Shown here piece by piece: positions 8,560 to 16,979 of a stretch of DNA of 64,000 bases. A model generated the notes under the pieces. That model was given only the letters and a program-made list of their open reading frames with translations, ran no database searches and was not told the DNA's origin. The stretch's first letter is position 1; each line of letters opens with the position of its first letter. The DNA is from Acidimicrobiales bacterium (GTDB lineage: Bacteria > Actinomycetota > Acidimicrobiia > Acidimicrobiales > JACCXE01). A program made the translations under genes and the position numbers. The stretch covers positions 1 through 64,000 of the forward strand of contig DASZWD010000020.1 of the NCBI GenBank assembly GCA_035546775.1, written 5' to 3'.

Positions 8560-9483
8560 GTGGCTGTTGTCACCATGAAGCAACTGCTGGAGGCCGGAGT
8601 CCACTTCGGTCACCAGACCCGGCGCTGGAACCCGAAGATGAAGCGGTTCATCCTCGGCGAGCGCAACGGCATCTACCTGATCGACCTCAACCAGACGCTC
8701 GAGCGCACGGCGGTCGCCTACGAGTTCGTGCGTGACCTCGTGTCGGAGAACGGCACGATCCTCTTCGTCGGCACCAAGAAGCAGACGCAGGACCCCGTCG
8801 CCCGCTACGCCTCGGAATGCGGCATGCCCTACATCAACGAGCGCTGGCTCGGCGGCATGCTCACCAACTTCCAGACGATCCTGGCCCGGGTCAAGAAGAT
8901 GCAGGACTACGAGCGCATGCTCGCGGCCGGCGACTTCGACAACATGCCGAAGAAGGAAGCTCTCATCCTGCGCCGTGAGCTCGTCAAGCTGCAGCGCAAC
9001 CTCGGCGGCATCCGTGGCCTTTCCCGGCTCCCCGACGCCATCTTCGTCATCGACACGAAGAAGGAGCACCTCGCCGTCACCGAGGCCAACAAGCTCAAGT
9101 TGCCGGTTGTCGCCGTGGTCGACACCAACTGCGACCCCGACGTCATCCAGTACGTCATCCCCGGCAACGACGACGCCATCCGCGCCGGCAACCTGCTGTG
9201 CCGCGTGATCGCCGAGGCCGTCGAGGAAGGCCGCTTCATCGCCAGCCGCCGCGCCCGCGCCGCCGCCGATGCGGCCGGCCCCTCCGTGGTCGAGCGCAGC
9301 GAAGAAGAAGAGGCTCGGCGCGCGCAGCAGCAGGCCGAAGCCCGTCGCCAGGCGGCTCTCCAGGCCCAGGAGCGCGAGGCCCGCCTCGCCGCGCAAACGG
9401 CGCAGCCCGACGCGGCGCCGGCCGCGGCGCCCACCGAATCCGAAGCAGACGTGAACGCAGACAAAGGACCCGATCCCTCGTAA
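8560..9483 (+). CDS. rpsB: 30S ribosomal protein S2 with charged C-terminal tail
   Basis: A 307-residue S2 protein of the small ribosomal subunit. The core begins [24 protein letters not shown] and includes [10 protein letters not shown] and [13 protein letters not shown]2 is usually about 230-260 residues; here roughly 60 extra residues (about 245-307) form a Glu/Arg/Ala/Gln-rich, probably helical tail followed by an Ala/Pro-rich end. Extended S2 tails are common in actinobacteria. Start GTG 8560 has AAGGAG upstream. The TAA stop overlaps the tsf ATG (TAATG). Confidence 0.97.
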   Translation: MAVVTMKQLLEAGVHFGHQTRRWNPKMKRFILGERNGIYLIDLNQTLERTAVAYEFVRDLVSENGTILFVGTKKQTQDPVARYASECGMPYINERWLGGMLTNFQTILARVKKMQDYERMLAAGDFDNMPKKEALILRRELVKLQRNLGGIRGLSRLPDAIFVIDTKKEHLAVTEANKLKLPVVAVVDTNCDPDVIQYVIPGNDDAIRAGNLLCRVIAEAVEEGRFIASRRARAAADAAGPSVVERSEEEEARRAQQQAEARRQAALQAQEREARLAAQTAQPDAAPAAAPTESEADVNADKGPDPS

Positions 9484-10283
9484 TGGCTATTTCCGCGAAA
9501 GAAGTGCAGGCGCTGCGCCAGGCCACCGGCGCCGGGATGATGGACGCCAAGCGCGCCCTCGAAGAAAGCAACGGCGACCACGAAGCGGCCGCCCTGTGGC
9601 TGCGTGAGCGTGGCCTCGGCAAAGCCGCAGAGCGCTCCGACCGCGAGAACGCGGAGGGCGCCATCGCCATGGCCCGCAACGGCAACGTCGCTGCCCTCGT
9701 ACAGCTCAAGTGCGAGACCGACTTCGTCGCCAAGTCGCCGGACTTCGTGAACCTCGCCAACGATCTGGCCCAGGCCGTCGTCGACAAGGGCGAAGGGGCG
9801 ACCACCGATCTCGGCGACGCCATCGACGACCTGAAGGTGACGCTGAAGGAGAACATCGAGCTCGGCCAGGTCGTGCGCTTCGAGGCGCCCGAAGGCCACG
9901 TGCTCGACACCTACCTTCACATCCAGAACGGTCGCGGTGTCAACGGCATCCTCATCGAGCTCGACGGCGGTACCACCGAACTCGCCCACGACATCGCCCT
10001 CACCGCGGCGTTCAGCCGCCCGGGTGCCGTCACGCGCGACGAGGTCGACGCGGCGCTCGTCGCCGCCGAACGCGAGCAGCTCGAGAAGGAAACGCTGAAC
10101 GAGGGCAAGCCGGAGAACGCCGTCGCCAAGATCGTCGAGGGCAAGCTCACCGGCTGGTTCAAGCGCATGCCCGGGGGCGTCTTGATGGACCAGCCCTTTG
10201 CCAAGGAGCCGAAGCAGTCGATCGCCCAGACGCTGGGCGACGTCAAGATCGTTCGGTTCGCCCAAGTCCTGATCGGCGAGTAA
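9483..10283 (+). CDS. tsf: Elongation factor Ts
   Basis: A 266-residue EF-Ts, the nucleotide-exchange factor for EF-Tu. The N-terminal UBA-like domain reads AKEVQALRQATGAGMMDAKRAL, followed by LKCETDFVAKS, the TDFV motif that contacts EF-Tu. Length and domain order are normal. ATG 9483 overlaps the rpsB stop, so expression is coupled to S2. An upstream in-frame extension inside rpsB is Arg/Gly-rich shadow and was not used. Confidence 0.97.
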   Translation: MAISAKEVQALRQATGAGMMDAKRALEESNGDHEAAALWLRERGLGKAAERSDRENAEGAIAMARNGNVAALVQLKCETDFVAKSPDFVNLANDLAQAVVDKGEGATTDLGDAIDDLKVTLKENIELGQVVRFEAPEGHVLDTYLHIQNGRGVNGILIELDGGTTELAHDIALTAAFSRPGAVTRDEVDAALVAAEREQLEKETLNEGKPENAVAKIVEGKLTGWFKRMPGGVLMDQPFAKEPKQSIAQTLGDVKIVRFAQVLIGE

Positions 10284-10293
10284 ACACATAACC

Positions 10294-11061
10294 GTGGCCC
10301 CAGCCGAGCGAAGCGAGGCGTCCCAGAGTGATGGACCACGGTGGGACCGGGTCGTTCTCAAGCTTTCAGGTGAGGCGTTCGCCTCCTCGTCATCCGTCGA
10401 CACGATCGACATGGACATCGTCGACCGCATCGCCGGTGAGTTGGCCGACGCGCGCGAGGAACTCGGGATCGAGATCGCCGTCGTCGTCGGCGGCGGCAAC
10501 ATCTGGCGCGGCGCCATCGGCGCCGGCGAGGGGATGGACCGCGCCCAGGCCGACTACATGGGCATGCTGGCCACGGTCATCAACGCCCTGGCGCTTCAGG
10601 ATGCCCTGGAGCGCAAGGGGGCTGAGGTGCGGGTCCAGTCGGCCATCGGCATGGACCAGATCGCGGAGCCGTATATCCGGCGCCGCGCCATCCGGCACCT
10701 CGAAAAGGGCCGCATCGTCATTTTCGCCGCCGGGATGGGCAATCCGTTCTTCACCACGGACACGCCCGCGGCGCTGCGCGCCGTCGAGATCGAGGCGGGG
10801 GTGCTGCTCAAGGGCACCCACGGCGGCGTCGACGGGGTCTATTCGGCCGATCCGCGCCGCAACCCCGACGCCGTGAAACTCGACGAAGTGTCCTTCATGG
10901 AGGTCGTCAACCAGGACCTTCGCGCCATGGATCTGACCGCGATCACCTTCTGCAAGGACAACGACCTGCCCATCCTGGTCTTCGACGTGATGACCCCCGG
11001 CAACGTGCGTCGCGCTCTTGTGGGTGACTCCATAGGTACGCTCATTACCAATGGAGGATGA
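10294..11061 (+). CDS. pyrH: UMP kinase
   Basis: A 255-residue bacterial UMP kinase (amino-acid-kinase fold) that makes UDP for pyrimidine synthesis. Motifs include VVLKLSGEAF, VVVGGGNIWRG, GNPFFTTDTPAALRA and LLKGTHGGVDGVYSADPR. The only in-frame start before the core is GTG 10294, giving a 14-residue Ser/Glu/Ala lead encoded by the palindromic run GAGCGAAGCGAGG. No clear Shine-Dalgarno site precedes it, so reinitiation after tsf is likely. The 3' end overlaps frr by 11 nt. Confidence 0.96.
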   Translation: MAPAERSEASQSDGPRWDRVVLKLSGEAFASSSSVDTIDMDIVDRIAGELADAREELGIEIAVVVGGGNIWRGAIGAGEGMDRAQADYMGMLATVINALALQDALERKGAEVRVQSAIGMDQIAEPYIRRRAIRHLEKGRIVIFAAGMGNPFFTTDTPAALRAVEIEAGVLLKGTHGGVDGVYSADPRRNPDAVKLDEVSFMEVVNQDLRAMDLTAITFCKDNDLPILVFDVMTPGNVRRALVGDSIGTLITNGG

Positions 11062-11623
11062 TTCGCTCATCGGCCTCACGCTGGCCGAATGCAAGGACAA
11101 GATGGCCCATACGGTCACGCACGCCAGTCACGACTTCGCGACGGTGCGCACCGGGCGGGCGTCTTCGACCATGGTCGAGAACCTCCGGGTCGACTACTAC
11201 GGGTCGCCGACGCCGCTGCAGCAGCTCGCCAACTTCAGCGTGCCCGAGCCGCGGCTGCTCGTGATCTCGCCCTTCGACAAGGGCGCGCTCAAGGAGATCG
11301 AGAAGGCGATCACCAACTCTGACCTGGGCATCCAGCCCAGCAGCGACGGCAGCGTCATCCGGCTCACGTTCCCGGAACTGACCCAGGAGCGACGCAAGGA
11401 AATGGTGAAGCTGGTCCACGCCAAGGCCGAGGACGCCCGGGTGGCGGTGCGCAACGAGCGCCGCGCCGCCCGCAAAGCCCTCGAGAACCTGGAAAAGGAC
11501 GGCGACATCACGAGCGACGAACTCGATCGAGCCGAGAAAGACCTCGAGAAGATCACGCAGCAGGCGGTCGCCGACATCGACCGTCTGCTCGCGACCAAAG
11601 AGCAGGAACTGCTCGAGGTCTGA
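11051..11623 (+). CDS. frr: Ribosome recycling factor
   Basis: A 190-residue ribosome recycling factor that splits post-termination ribosomes with EF-G. Visible signatures are HDFATVRTGRASSTMVENLRV, YGSPTPLQQLANFSVPEPR, ISPFDK and the helical ERRKEMVKLVHAKAEDARV region. Length is normal. The ATG at 11051 lies within the last codons of pyrH (ACC AAT GGA GGA TGA), and that GGAGG would sit after the ATG, so translational coupling with pyrH is the likely route of initiation. Confidence 0.97.
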   Translation: MEDDSLIGLTLAECKDKMAHTVTHASHDFATVRTGRASSTMVENLRVDYYGSPTPLQQLANFSVPEPRLLVISPFDKGALKEIEKAITNSDLGIQPSSDGSVIRLTFPELTQERRKEMVKLVHAKAEDARVAVRNERRAARKALENLEKDGDITSDELDRAEKDLEKITQQAVADIDRLLATKEQELLEV

Positions 11624-11644
11624 TCGCCCGACAGAGGGGGAGCG

Positions 11645-13189
11645 ATGGACGAGTGGGATGACAACTTCGACGAAGAGGGCGACGCTCCTCGGCCGCGCGC
11701 CGAGGGCGTGCGCATTCTCGGTGCCGAGGAGGCGGCGGCCGCCGTGTCGGCCCAGCGCGCCGGCGACGCCGCTCCGCCTCCCGAACCGCTGAAGTTCGCC
11801 CGGGCCAGTGAACCGTCGCCGGCACCACCGGTCGAGACCCCGCTGTTCCCCCGTGACGACAACGATCCGACGCTGAGTGCCGTGCCGACGCCGGCGGCGC
11901 CGCCGAACCTGCCTCACTGGACGGAGCCGCCTACCGGCGAGGTGCCGGCGGTGCTGAGTGGCCGCTTCGGGGAAAGCGACGCCGACCTCGACCTCACCGA
12001 GGCCACCGACGACGACGATCTCGCCGCCTGGTCGGCGCTTTCCGGCGGTGCGCCGCGGTGGCGCGACCAGCACGACGATTGGGACGACGCCGGCTACGAC
12101 GACGCGTCCGTCCTCGCGGGCGGCGACCGCCCGCTCGGCGCGCTCGACGAGAGCCGGACCGGCTCGATGTTCGACTTCGACGACGATGACGACGCCGACT
12201 CGTTCGGCAACTTGGGCGTCGACGACGAGATCGCTCCCATCCCGCTCAAGCCCGCCGGTGTCGGCGGAGGCGGCGGGGGAGGCGGCCTGCCGCCCCGGCC
12301 TCGCCCGCCGCGCCCGACCCGTGCGGGCCCGGCCGGTCGGCGCATGGCGCCGGGTCCCGCGGCCGGCGCGCCCCGCGACCTGCAAGCGGCGCTGTTGCTT
12401 GCCGGTGGCCTCGGCGCCGTCGCTCTGATCCTGTTCAAGCTCGGCCCGGCGTGGTCGATGATCCTGGCCACCGCCGTCGTCTTGATGGCGTCCGCCGAGC
12501 TCTACGACGTGTTCCGCCGCGCCGGCTACCAGCCGGCAACGCTCGTCGGCCTCGTGGGCACGCTGGGGATCATGATTGGTGCGTACCAGAAGGGCGAGAC
12601 CGCCCTGCCGCTGGCGCTGGTGCTCGTCACCGCGGCCACGTTCGCCTGGTACCTGATACGCGTGGTGCACGCGCGTCCGATGGTGAATGTCGCCACGACG
12701 CTCCTCGCCTTCGTATGGACCGGTGTGCTCGGCAGTTACGCCGCGCTGCTGCTCGGCGTGGGCAAGGGGCACGACCACACCGGCGTTGCGCTGGTACTCG
12801 GCGTCGTGATCGCGGTGGTCGCCAACGACACCGGGGCGTACTTCGTCGGCAGCCGCATGGGCAGCCGGCCCTTGGCGCCCGAGATCAGCCCCAACAAGAC
12901 GGTGGAGGGCGTCATCGGCGGAGCGGTGATCTCGATCGTCGTGACGGTGCTCATCCTCGCCTACGTCCCCCACGTGCATCCCTGGGACGGCGGCAAGGCG
13001 CTGTGGCTGGCGGTCGTCGTGTCGCTCGTCGCCCCGCTGGGCGACCTCGCCGAATCCATGATCAAGCGCGACCTCGGCATCAAGGACATGGGCCACCTGC
13101 TGCCGGGTCACGGCGGCGTGCTCGACCGCTTCGACGCGCTGCTCTTCTGCCTGCCGGCGGCGTACTACCTGCTGCGCGTCATCGCGTAG
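11645..13189 (+). CDS. cdsA: Phosphatidate cytidylyltransferase with large acidic N-terminal extension
   Basis: A 514-residue CDP-diacylglycerol synthase, the branch-point enzyme of phospholipid synthesis. The C-terminal 270 residues contain about eight membrane helices, NDTGAYFVGSRMG and the family signature running from SMIKR through KDMGHLLPGHGG to LDR (about residues 472-496). The first about 240 residues are soluble, Asp/Glu/Pro-rich, with a poly-Gly stretch, and are not in the standard enzyme. Similar extensions on LepB and InfB in this window suggest a lineage habit. RBS GAGGGGGAG lies just upstream. The gene continues the frr-cdsA-dxr order of actinobacteria. Confidence 0.94.
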   Translation: MDEWDDNFDEEGDAPRPRAEGVRILGAEEAAAAVSAQRAGDAAPPPEPLKFARASEPSPAPPVETPLFPRDDNDPTLSAVPTPAAPPNLPHWTEPPTGEVPAVLSGRFGESDADLDLTEATDDDDLAAWSALSGGAPRWRDQHDDWDDAGYDDASVLAGGDRPLGALDESRTGSMFDFDDDDDADSFGNLGVDDEIAPIPLKPAGVGGGGGGGGLPPRPRPPRPTRAGPAGRRMAPGPAAGAPRDLQAALLLAGGLGAVALILFKLGPAWSMILATAVVLMASAELYDVFRRAGYQPATLVGLVGTLGIMIGAYQKGETALPLALVLVTAATFAWYLIRVVHARPMVNVATTLLAFVWTGVLGSYAALLLGVGKGHDHTGVALVLGVVIAVVANDTGAYFVGSRMGSRPLAPEISPNKTVEGVIGGAVISIVVTVLILAYVPHVHPWDGGKALWLAVVVSLVAPLGDLAESMIKRDLGIKDMGHLLPGHGGVLDRFDALLFCLPAAYYLLRVIA

Positions 13190-13208
13190 CGATGCAAAGA
13201 CGCATCGC
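13189..13208 (+). other. Small hairpin between cdsA and dxr
   Basis: GCGATGC and GCATCGC form a perfect 7-bp inverted repeat around a 6-nt loop (AAAGAC). There is no U-tract, so it is not an intrinsic terminator; it could pause transcription or protect mRNA ends between the two cistrons. Confidence 0.4.
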
Positions 13209-13214
13209 CTGACC

Positions 13215-14357
13215 ATGGACGTAGCCGTACTCGGCTCGACCGGGTCGATCGGCACGCAGACCCTTGACGTCGTCGAGCGCAATCCGGACCTGTTCCGGGT
13301 CGTGGCCCTCGGGGCTCATCGCTCGGTGGGCGCGCTCGTCGAACAAGCGGCGCGCTACCAACCGGCCGTCGTCGTGTGCGACGCGTCGGTCGCCGACGAG
13401 GTGCGGGCCAACGTGTCGGCGCGCGTGCTCGTCGGCACCGAGGGTTTGGCGGAGGCTGCCGCGTCGGCCGACGTCGTGCTCAACGCCGTCGTCGGCTTCG
13501 CTGGCCTGCCGGTGACACTCGCCGCCCTCGAAGCCGGCAAGCGCCTGGCGCTGGCCAACAAGGAGTCGCTGATCGCGGCCGGTCCCGTCGTGCAGAAGGC
13601 GCGGCGGACGCCCGGTGCCGAACTTGTCCCCGTCGACTCCGAACACGGCGCCATCCATCAGTGCCTCCGCGCCGGACAAGCAACCGAAGTGGCCAAGCTC
13701 GTCCTCACCGCCAGCGGCGGACCCTTCCGCGGCCGCACGCCGGCCGAGCTCGAAGCCGTCACTATCGACGACGCCCTGGCGCACCCCACGTGGAACATGG
13801 GTCCCAAGATCACGGTTGACTCGTCCACGCTGATGAACAAGGGCCTGGAAGTGATCGAAGCGCACGAGCTGTTCGGCATCGGGTACGACCAGATCGACGT
13901 GGTGGTCCACCCCCAGTCGATCGTGCACTCGATGGTGACCTTCCGCGACGGATCGACGATCGCCCAACTCTCGGATCCCGACATGCGCCTGCCGATTGGC
14001 TATGCGATGGGGATGCCGGACCGCTTGCCGACGCCGTTCGGTGCGCTCGACTGGAGCGTCACCCGCCGCCTCGACTTCGAAGCGCCCGACCGCGACGCCT
14101 TTCCCGCACTCGGTCTCGCCTACGAAGCGGGACGCCGCGGTGGTGTCGCCCCGACCTGGCTGAGCGCCGCGAACGAAGAGGCCGTTGATGCCTTTTTGCA
14201 CGGTCAGATCCCATGGGTGGCGATCTGTGCAGTCATACAGGAGGTCCTCGCGGCGGCACCGAACCATTCGCCCAGTACCGTTTCTGACGTGCTGGACGCC
14301 GACGCTGAGGCTCGGCAACTGGCACGCCGAGCTATCCAGGCGAGGAAAAACCAATGA
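13215..14357 (+). CDS. dxr: 1-deoxy-D-xylulose 5-phosphate reductoisomerase
   Basis: A 380-residue DXP reductoisomerase, the committed step of the MEP isoprenoid pathway. It has VAVLGSTGSIGTQTLDV (NADPH site), LANKESLIAAGP, VDSEHGAIHQCL (metal-binding Asp and Glu), ASGGPF, and HPTWNMGPKITVDSSTLMNKGLE. Length is standard. It works in the same pathway as ispG, two genes downstream. The stop overlaps the protease gene by 4 nt (ATGA). Confidence 0.97.
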   Translation: MDVAVLGSTGSIGTQTLDVVERNPDLFRVVALGAHRSVGALVEQAARYQPAVVVCDASVADEVRANVSARVLVGTEGLAEAAASADVVLNAVVGFAGLPVTLAALEAGKRLALANKESLIAAGPVVQKARRTPGAELVPVDSEHGAIHQCLRAGQATEVAKLVLTASGGPFRGRTPAELEAVTIDDALAHPTWNMGPKITVDSSTLMNKGLEVIEAHELFGIGYDQIDVVVHPQSIVHSMVTFRDGSTIAQLSDPDMRLPIGYAMGMPDRLPTPFGALDWSVTRRLDFEAPDRDAFPALGLAYEAGRRGGVAPTWLSAANEEAVDAFLHGQIPWVAICAVIQEVLAAAPNHSPSTVSDVLDADAEARQLARRAIQARKNQ

Positions 14358-15649
14358 CAGCCACGCACAGCCGGCCCGAATCCGATGTCGACACGACGAA
14401 TCCACCGTCAAACGGCGTCGACGCGCAGGGGCTGATGCGTCTCGGCATCATCGTGGCGCTGCTGACGGCGCTGAGCATCGCGCTGCACATCGGCGGCGGC
14501 GTGCTGGTGGTAGTCGCCATCCTGGCGATGATCATGATGCACGAGTTCGGTCACTTCATTACGGCGCGCTGGGCCGGCATGAAGGTCACCGACTTCTTCG
14601 TCGGCTTCGGCCCCGTGCTGTGGTCAGTGCAGAAGGGCGAGACCCGCTACGGCGTGCGGGCGCTGCCCGCGGGCGGCTACGTCCGAGTCATCGGCATGAA
14701 CAACCTCGAAGAGGTGGCGCCCGAAGACGAGTCGCGCACCTACCGGGCCAAGAGCTACTTCCAGCGTGTCCGCTTCGCCGTCGCCGGCTCAGTCACCCAC
14801 TTCCTCATGGCTTACCTGCTGATGGTGGCGCTGCTCGCCGGCGTCGGCGTCGCGGCCACCACGACCACGCTCGACCGCGTGATTCACCGCAACACCGACG
14901 GCTCGTTCTCACCCGCCTACGCGGTGGGCATGCGCGCCGGCGACAAGATCGTGGCGCTCAACGGCACCCCGATGTCGAGCACCGACTTCGACAAGGTCGC
15001 CAAGGTGATCCAGAACTCGGCGGGTCGCTCGATCGACGTGACCGTCGACCGCGCCGGGCGCCGCGTCAACTTCATCGTCACCCCGACCGACACCCGCACG
15101 GCTGCGGAGATCGCGCAGGGCGCGCCGGCCGTGGGCCACATCGGCATCGAGGCCAAGGAAGCGACCGTCCGCAAGCCGCTGCCGGTCGCCATGTGGCACG
15201 GCGCCACCGAGGTCGAGCACGTCACCGTCGACTCGGCCAAGGCCCTTGTCGGGATGTTCAGCAAGTCGAACGTCAAGAACTACGGCAAGCAGCTGACCGA
15301 GACCGGTCCGGCTGACCCGAAGAAAGACGGCAACCGTCTGCTCAGCCCCGTCGGCCTCGCTCGCATCGCCAACGCCTCGGCGAAGGAAGGCGTCGGCTCG
15401 ACGCTGTTCCTGCTCATCGCCATCAACGTGTTCGTCGGCATCTTCAACATGCTGCCGCTGCCGCCCTTCGACGGTGGCCACGTCGCCGTGGCGACCTATG
15501 AGGAGATTGCGTCGCGCATCAAGGGCCGCCGCCACACGATGGACATGAACAAGATGCTGCCCGTCGCCTACGTCGTGGTGGTGGCGCTCGCACTGCTGAG
15601 CCTCAGCGCGCTGTGGCTCGACATCGTGCACCCGTTCAAGCTGGGATAA
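14354..15649 (+). CDS. rseP: Site-2 protease family zinc metalloprotease (RseP/Rip1-like)
   Basis: A 431-residue intramembrane metalloprotease (M50). The zinc motif HEFGH lies in the second hydrophobic segment, a PDZ domain (about residues 180-280) follows, and FNMLPLPPFDGGH provides the third zinc ligand near the C-terminus. By analogy with mycobacterial Rip1 and E. coli RseP it would cleave anti-sigma factors or other membrane proteins after a site-1 cut. Its position between dxr and ispG is the common actinobacterial order. About 25 non-conserved residues precede the first helix. Confidence 0.94.
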   Translation: MTATHSRPESDVDTTNPPSNGVDAQGLMRLGIIVALLTALSIALHIGGGVLVVVAILAMIMMHEFGHFITARWAGMKVTDFFVGFGPVLWSVQKGETRYGVRALPAGGYVRVIGMNNLEEVAPEDESRTYRAKSYFQRVRFAVAGSVTHFLMAYLLMVALLAGVGVAATTTTLDRVIHRNTDGSFSPAYAVGMRAGDKIVALNGTPMSSTDFDKVAKVIQNSAGRSIDVTVDRAGRRVNFIVTPTDTRTAAEIAQGAPAVGHIGIEAKEATVRKPLPVAMWHGATEVEHVTVDSAKALVGMFSKSNVKNYGKQLTETGPADPKKDGNRLLSPVGLARIANASAKEGVGSTLFLLIAINVFVGIFNMLPLPPFDGGHVAVATYEEIASRIKGRRHTMDMNKMLPVAYVVVVALALLSLSALWLDIVHPFKLG

Positions 15650-15659
15650 TCCACTCCAT

Positions 15660-16886
15660 ATGGAGTTCAACGGCACGGCGGCCGCGCGCCGCAGCACGCG
15701 TCAGGTCAACGTCGGCGGTGTGCTGGTCGGTGGGGGAGCACCGATCAGCGTGCAGTCGATGACGATCACCAAGACCGCCGACGTCGAAGGGACGCTCCAG
15801 CAGATCTACGCCCTGGCGGCCGCGGGCGCCGACATCGTGCGCTGCACCTGCAACGAGGTCGAGGCGGCCGAGGGCCTGGCGCAGATCGTGCCTCGCTCGC
15901 CGGTGCCGCTGGTGGCCGACATCCACCACCAGTACAAGATGGCGCTTGCCGCCCTCGACGCTGGTGTGGCGTGCCTGCGGTTGAACCCCGGCAACATCCG
16001 TAACCCCGAGCACATCAAGACCGTCGCTCGCGAAGCGAAGGACCGCGGCGTGCCGATCCGCATCGGCGTCAACGCCGGATCGCTCGACAAGGACCTGTAC
16101 GACAAGTACGGCGGCGCCACACCTGAAGCGCTCGTCGAGTCGGCGCAGCTCGAGATGCGGTACTTCGACGAGGTCGACTTCCACGACGTGAAGATCTCGG
16201 TCAAGGCGAGCAACGTGCCGTTGATGATCGAGTCGTACCGTCAGCTTGCAGACGTCACCGATGCGCCGCTGCACCTCGGCGTGACCGAGGCCGGTCCGCC
16301 ACCCGCCGGGTTGATCAAGGGCACCGCCGGTATCGCCACGCTGCTCGCCGAGGGTATCGGCGACACGATCCGCTACTCACTGACGGCGGATCCGGTCGAA
16401 GAGGCCCGCGCCGGCCGCCAGCTCCTCGAAGCGATGGGGTTGCGCGAGCGCAAGAATGTCGACCTCATTGCGTGCCCGTCATGCGGCCGCGCCGAGATCG
16501 ACGTGTACAAGGTGGCCGGCGACGCGCTGGCGGCGTTCGGCGATCGCGAGATCCCGCTCCAGGTGGCGGTGATGGGTTGCGTCGTCAACGGTCCGGGTGA
16601 GGCGCGCGACGCCGACATCGGCATCGCGGCTGGGCGCAACAAGGGGCACCTGTTCGTGAAGGGCGTCAACGTCGCCGTGGTGCCCGAGGCTGAGATGGTC
16701 GACGCGCTCGTCGAGTGGGCCGAATACATCGTCGAGCACGGCGCCGACGCGGCGATCGCCAAAGCCGACGTCGCCAAGGCGACGCGCGAAGCCGAACGCG
16801 ACCGCGCCGCGTTGCTCGACGACAAGGGCGCCGACGCGAACAACAGCGCGCAGCGGATCGATTTGATCCGCAAAGACACCGCCTGA
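15660..16886 (+). CDS. ispG: 4-hydroxy-3-methylbut-2-enyl diphosphate synthase
   Basis: A 408-residue IspG (GcpE) of the MEP pathway, a [4Fe-4S] enzyme converting MEcPP to HMBPP. The TIM-barrel half shows PISVQSMT, ADIVRCTCNEVEAAEGL and LRLNPGNI; the C-terminal half supplies the cluster cysteines in CPSCGR and MGCVVNGPGEA. A Lys/Ala/Asp-rich tail of about 40 residues extends past the core. With dxr it makes this a MEP-pathway gene cluster. Confidence 0.97.
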   Translation: MEFNGTAAARRSTRQVNVGGVLVGGGAPISVQSMTITKTADVEGTLQQIYALAAAGADIVRCTCNEVEAAEGLAQIVPRSPVPLVADIHHQYKMALAALDAGVACLRLNPGNIRNPEHIKTVAREAKDRGVPIRIGVNAGSLDKDLYDKYGGATPEALVESAQLEMRYFDEVDFHDVKISVKASNVPLMIESYRQLADVTDAPLHLGVTEAGPPPAGLIKGTAGIATLLAEGIGDTIRYSLTADPVEEARAGRQLLEAMGLRERKNVDLIACPSCGRAEIDVYKVAGDALAAFGDREIPLQVAVMGCVVNGPGEARDADIGIAAGRNKGHLFVKGVNVAVVPEAEMVDALVEWAEYIVEHGADAAIAKADVAKATREAERDRAALLDDKGADANNSAQRIDLIRKDTA

Positions 16887-16953
16887 CCGATTCCGATGTG
16901 GCACTTGTCATGGCGTACGCGTGAACGCGGTGATTGACTGAACCTCGCGGCGC

Positions 16954-16975
16954 GGGCACAACCGAAGGGGGAGGG
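16954..16975 (+). promoter_or_regulatory. Leader motif with Shine-Dalgarno, shared with the Ig-repeat gene at 19.6 kb
   Basis: GGGCACAACCG-AAGGGGGAGG immediately precedes the RTX gene. A near-identical copy (GGGCACAACTCGC-AAGGGGGCGG) precedes the Ig-repeat secreted protein at 19604-19626. The similarity extends beyond a ribosome-binding site, so a shared control element for secreted proteins is possible. Confidence 0.4.
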
Positions 16976-16979
16976 ATTC

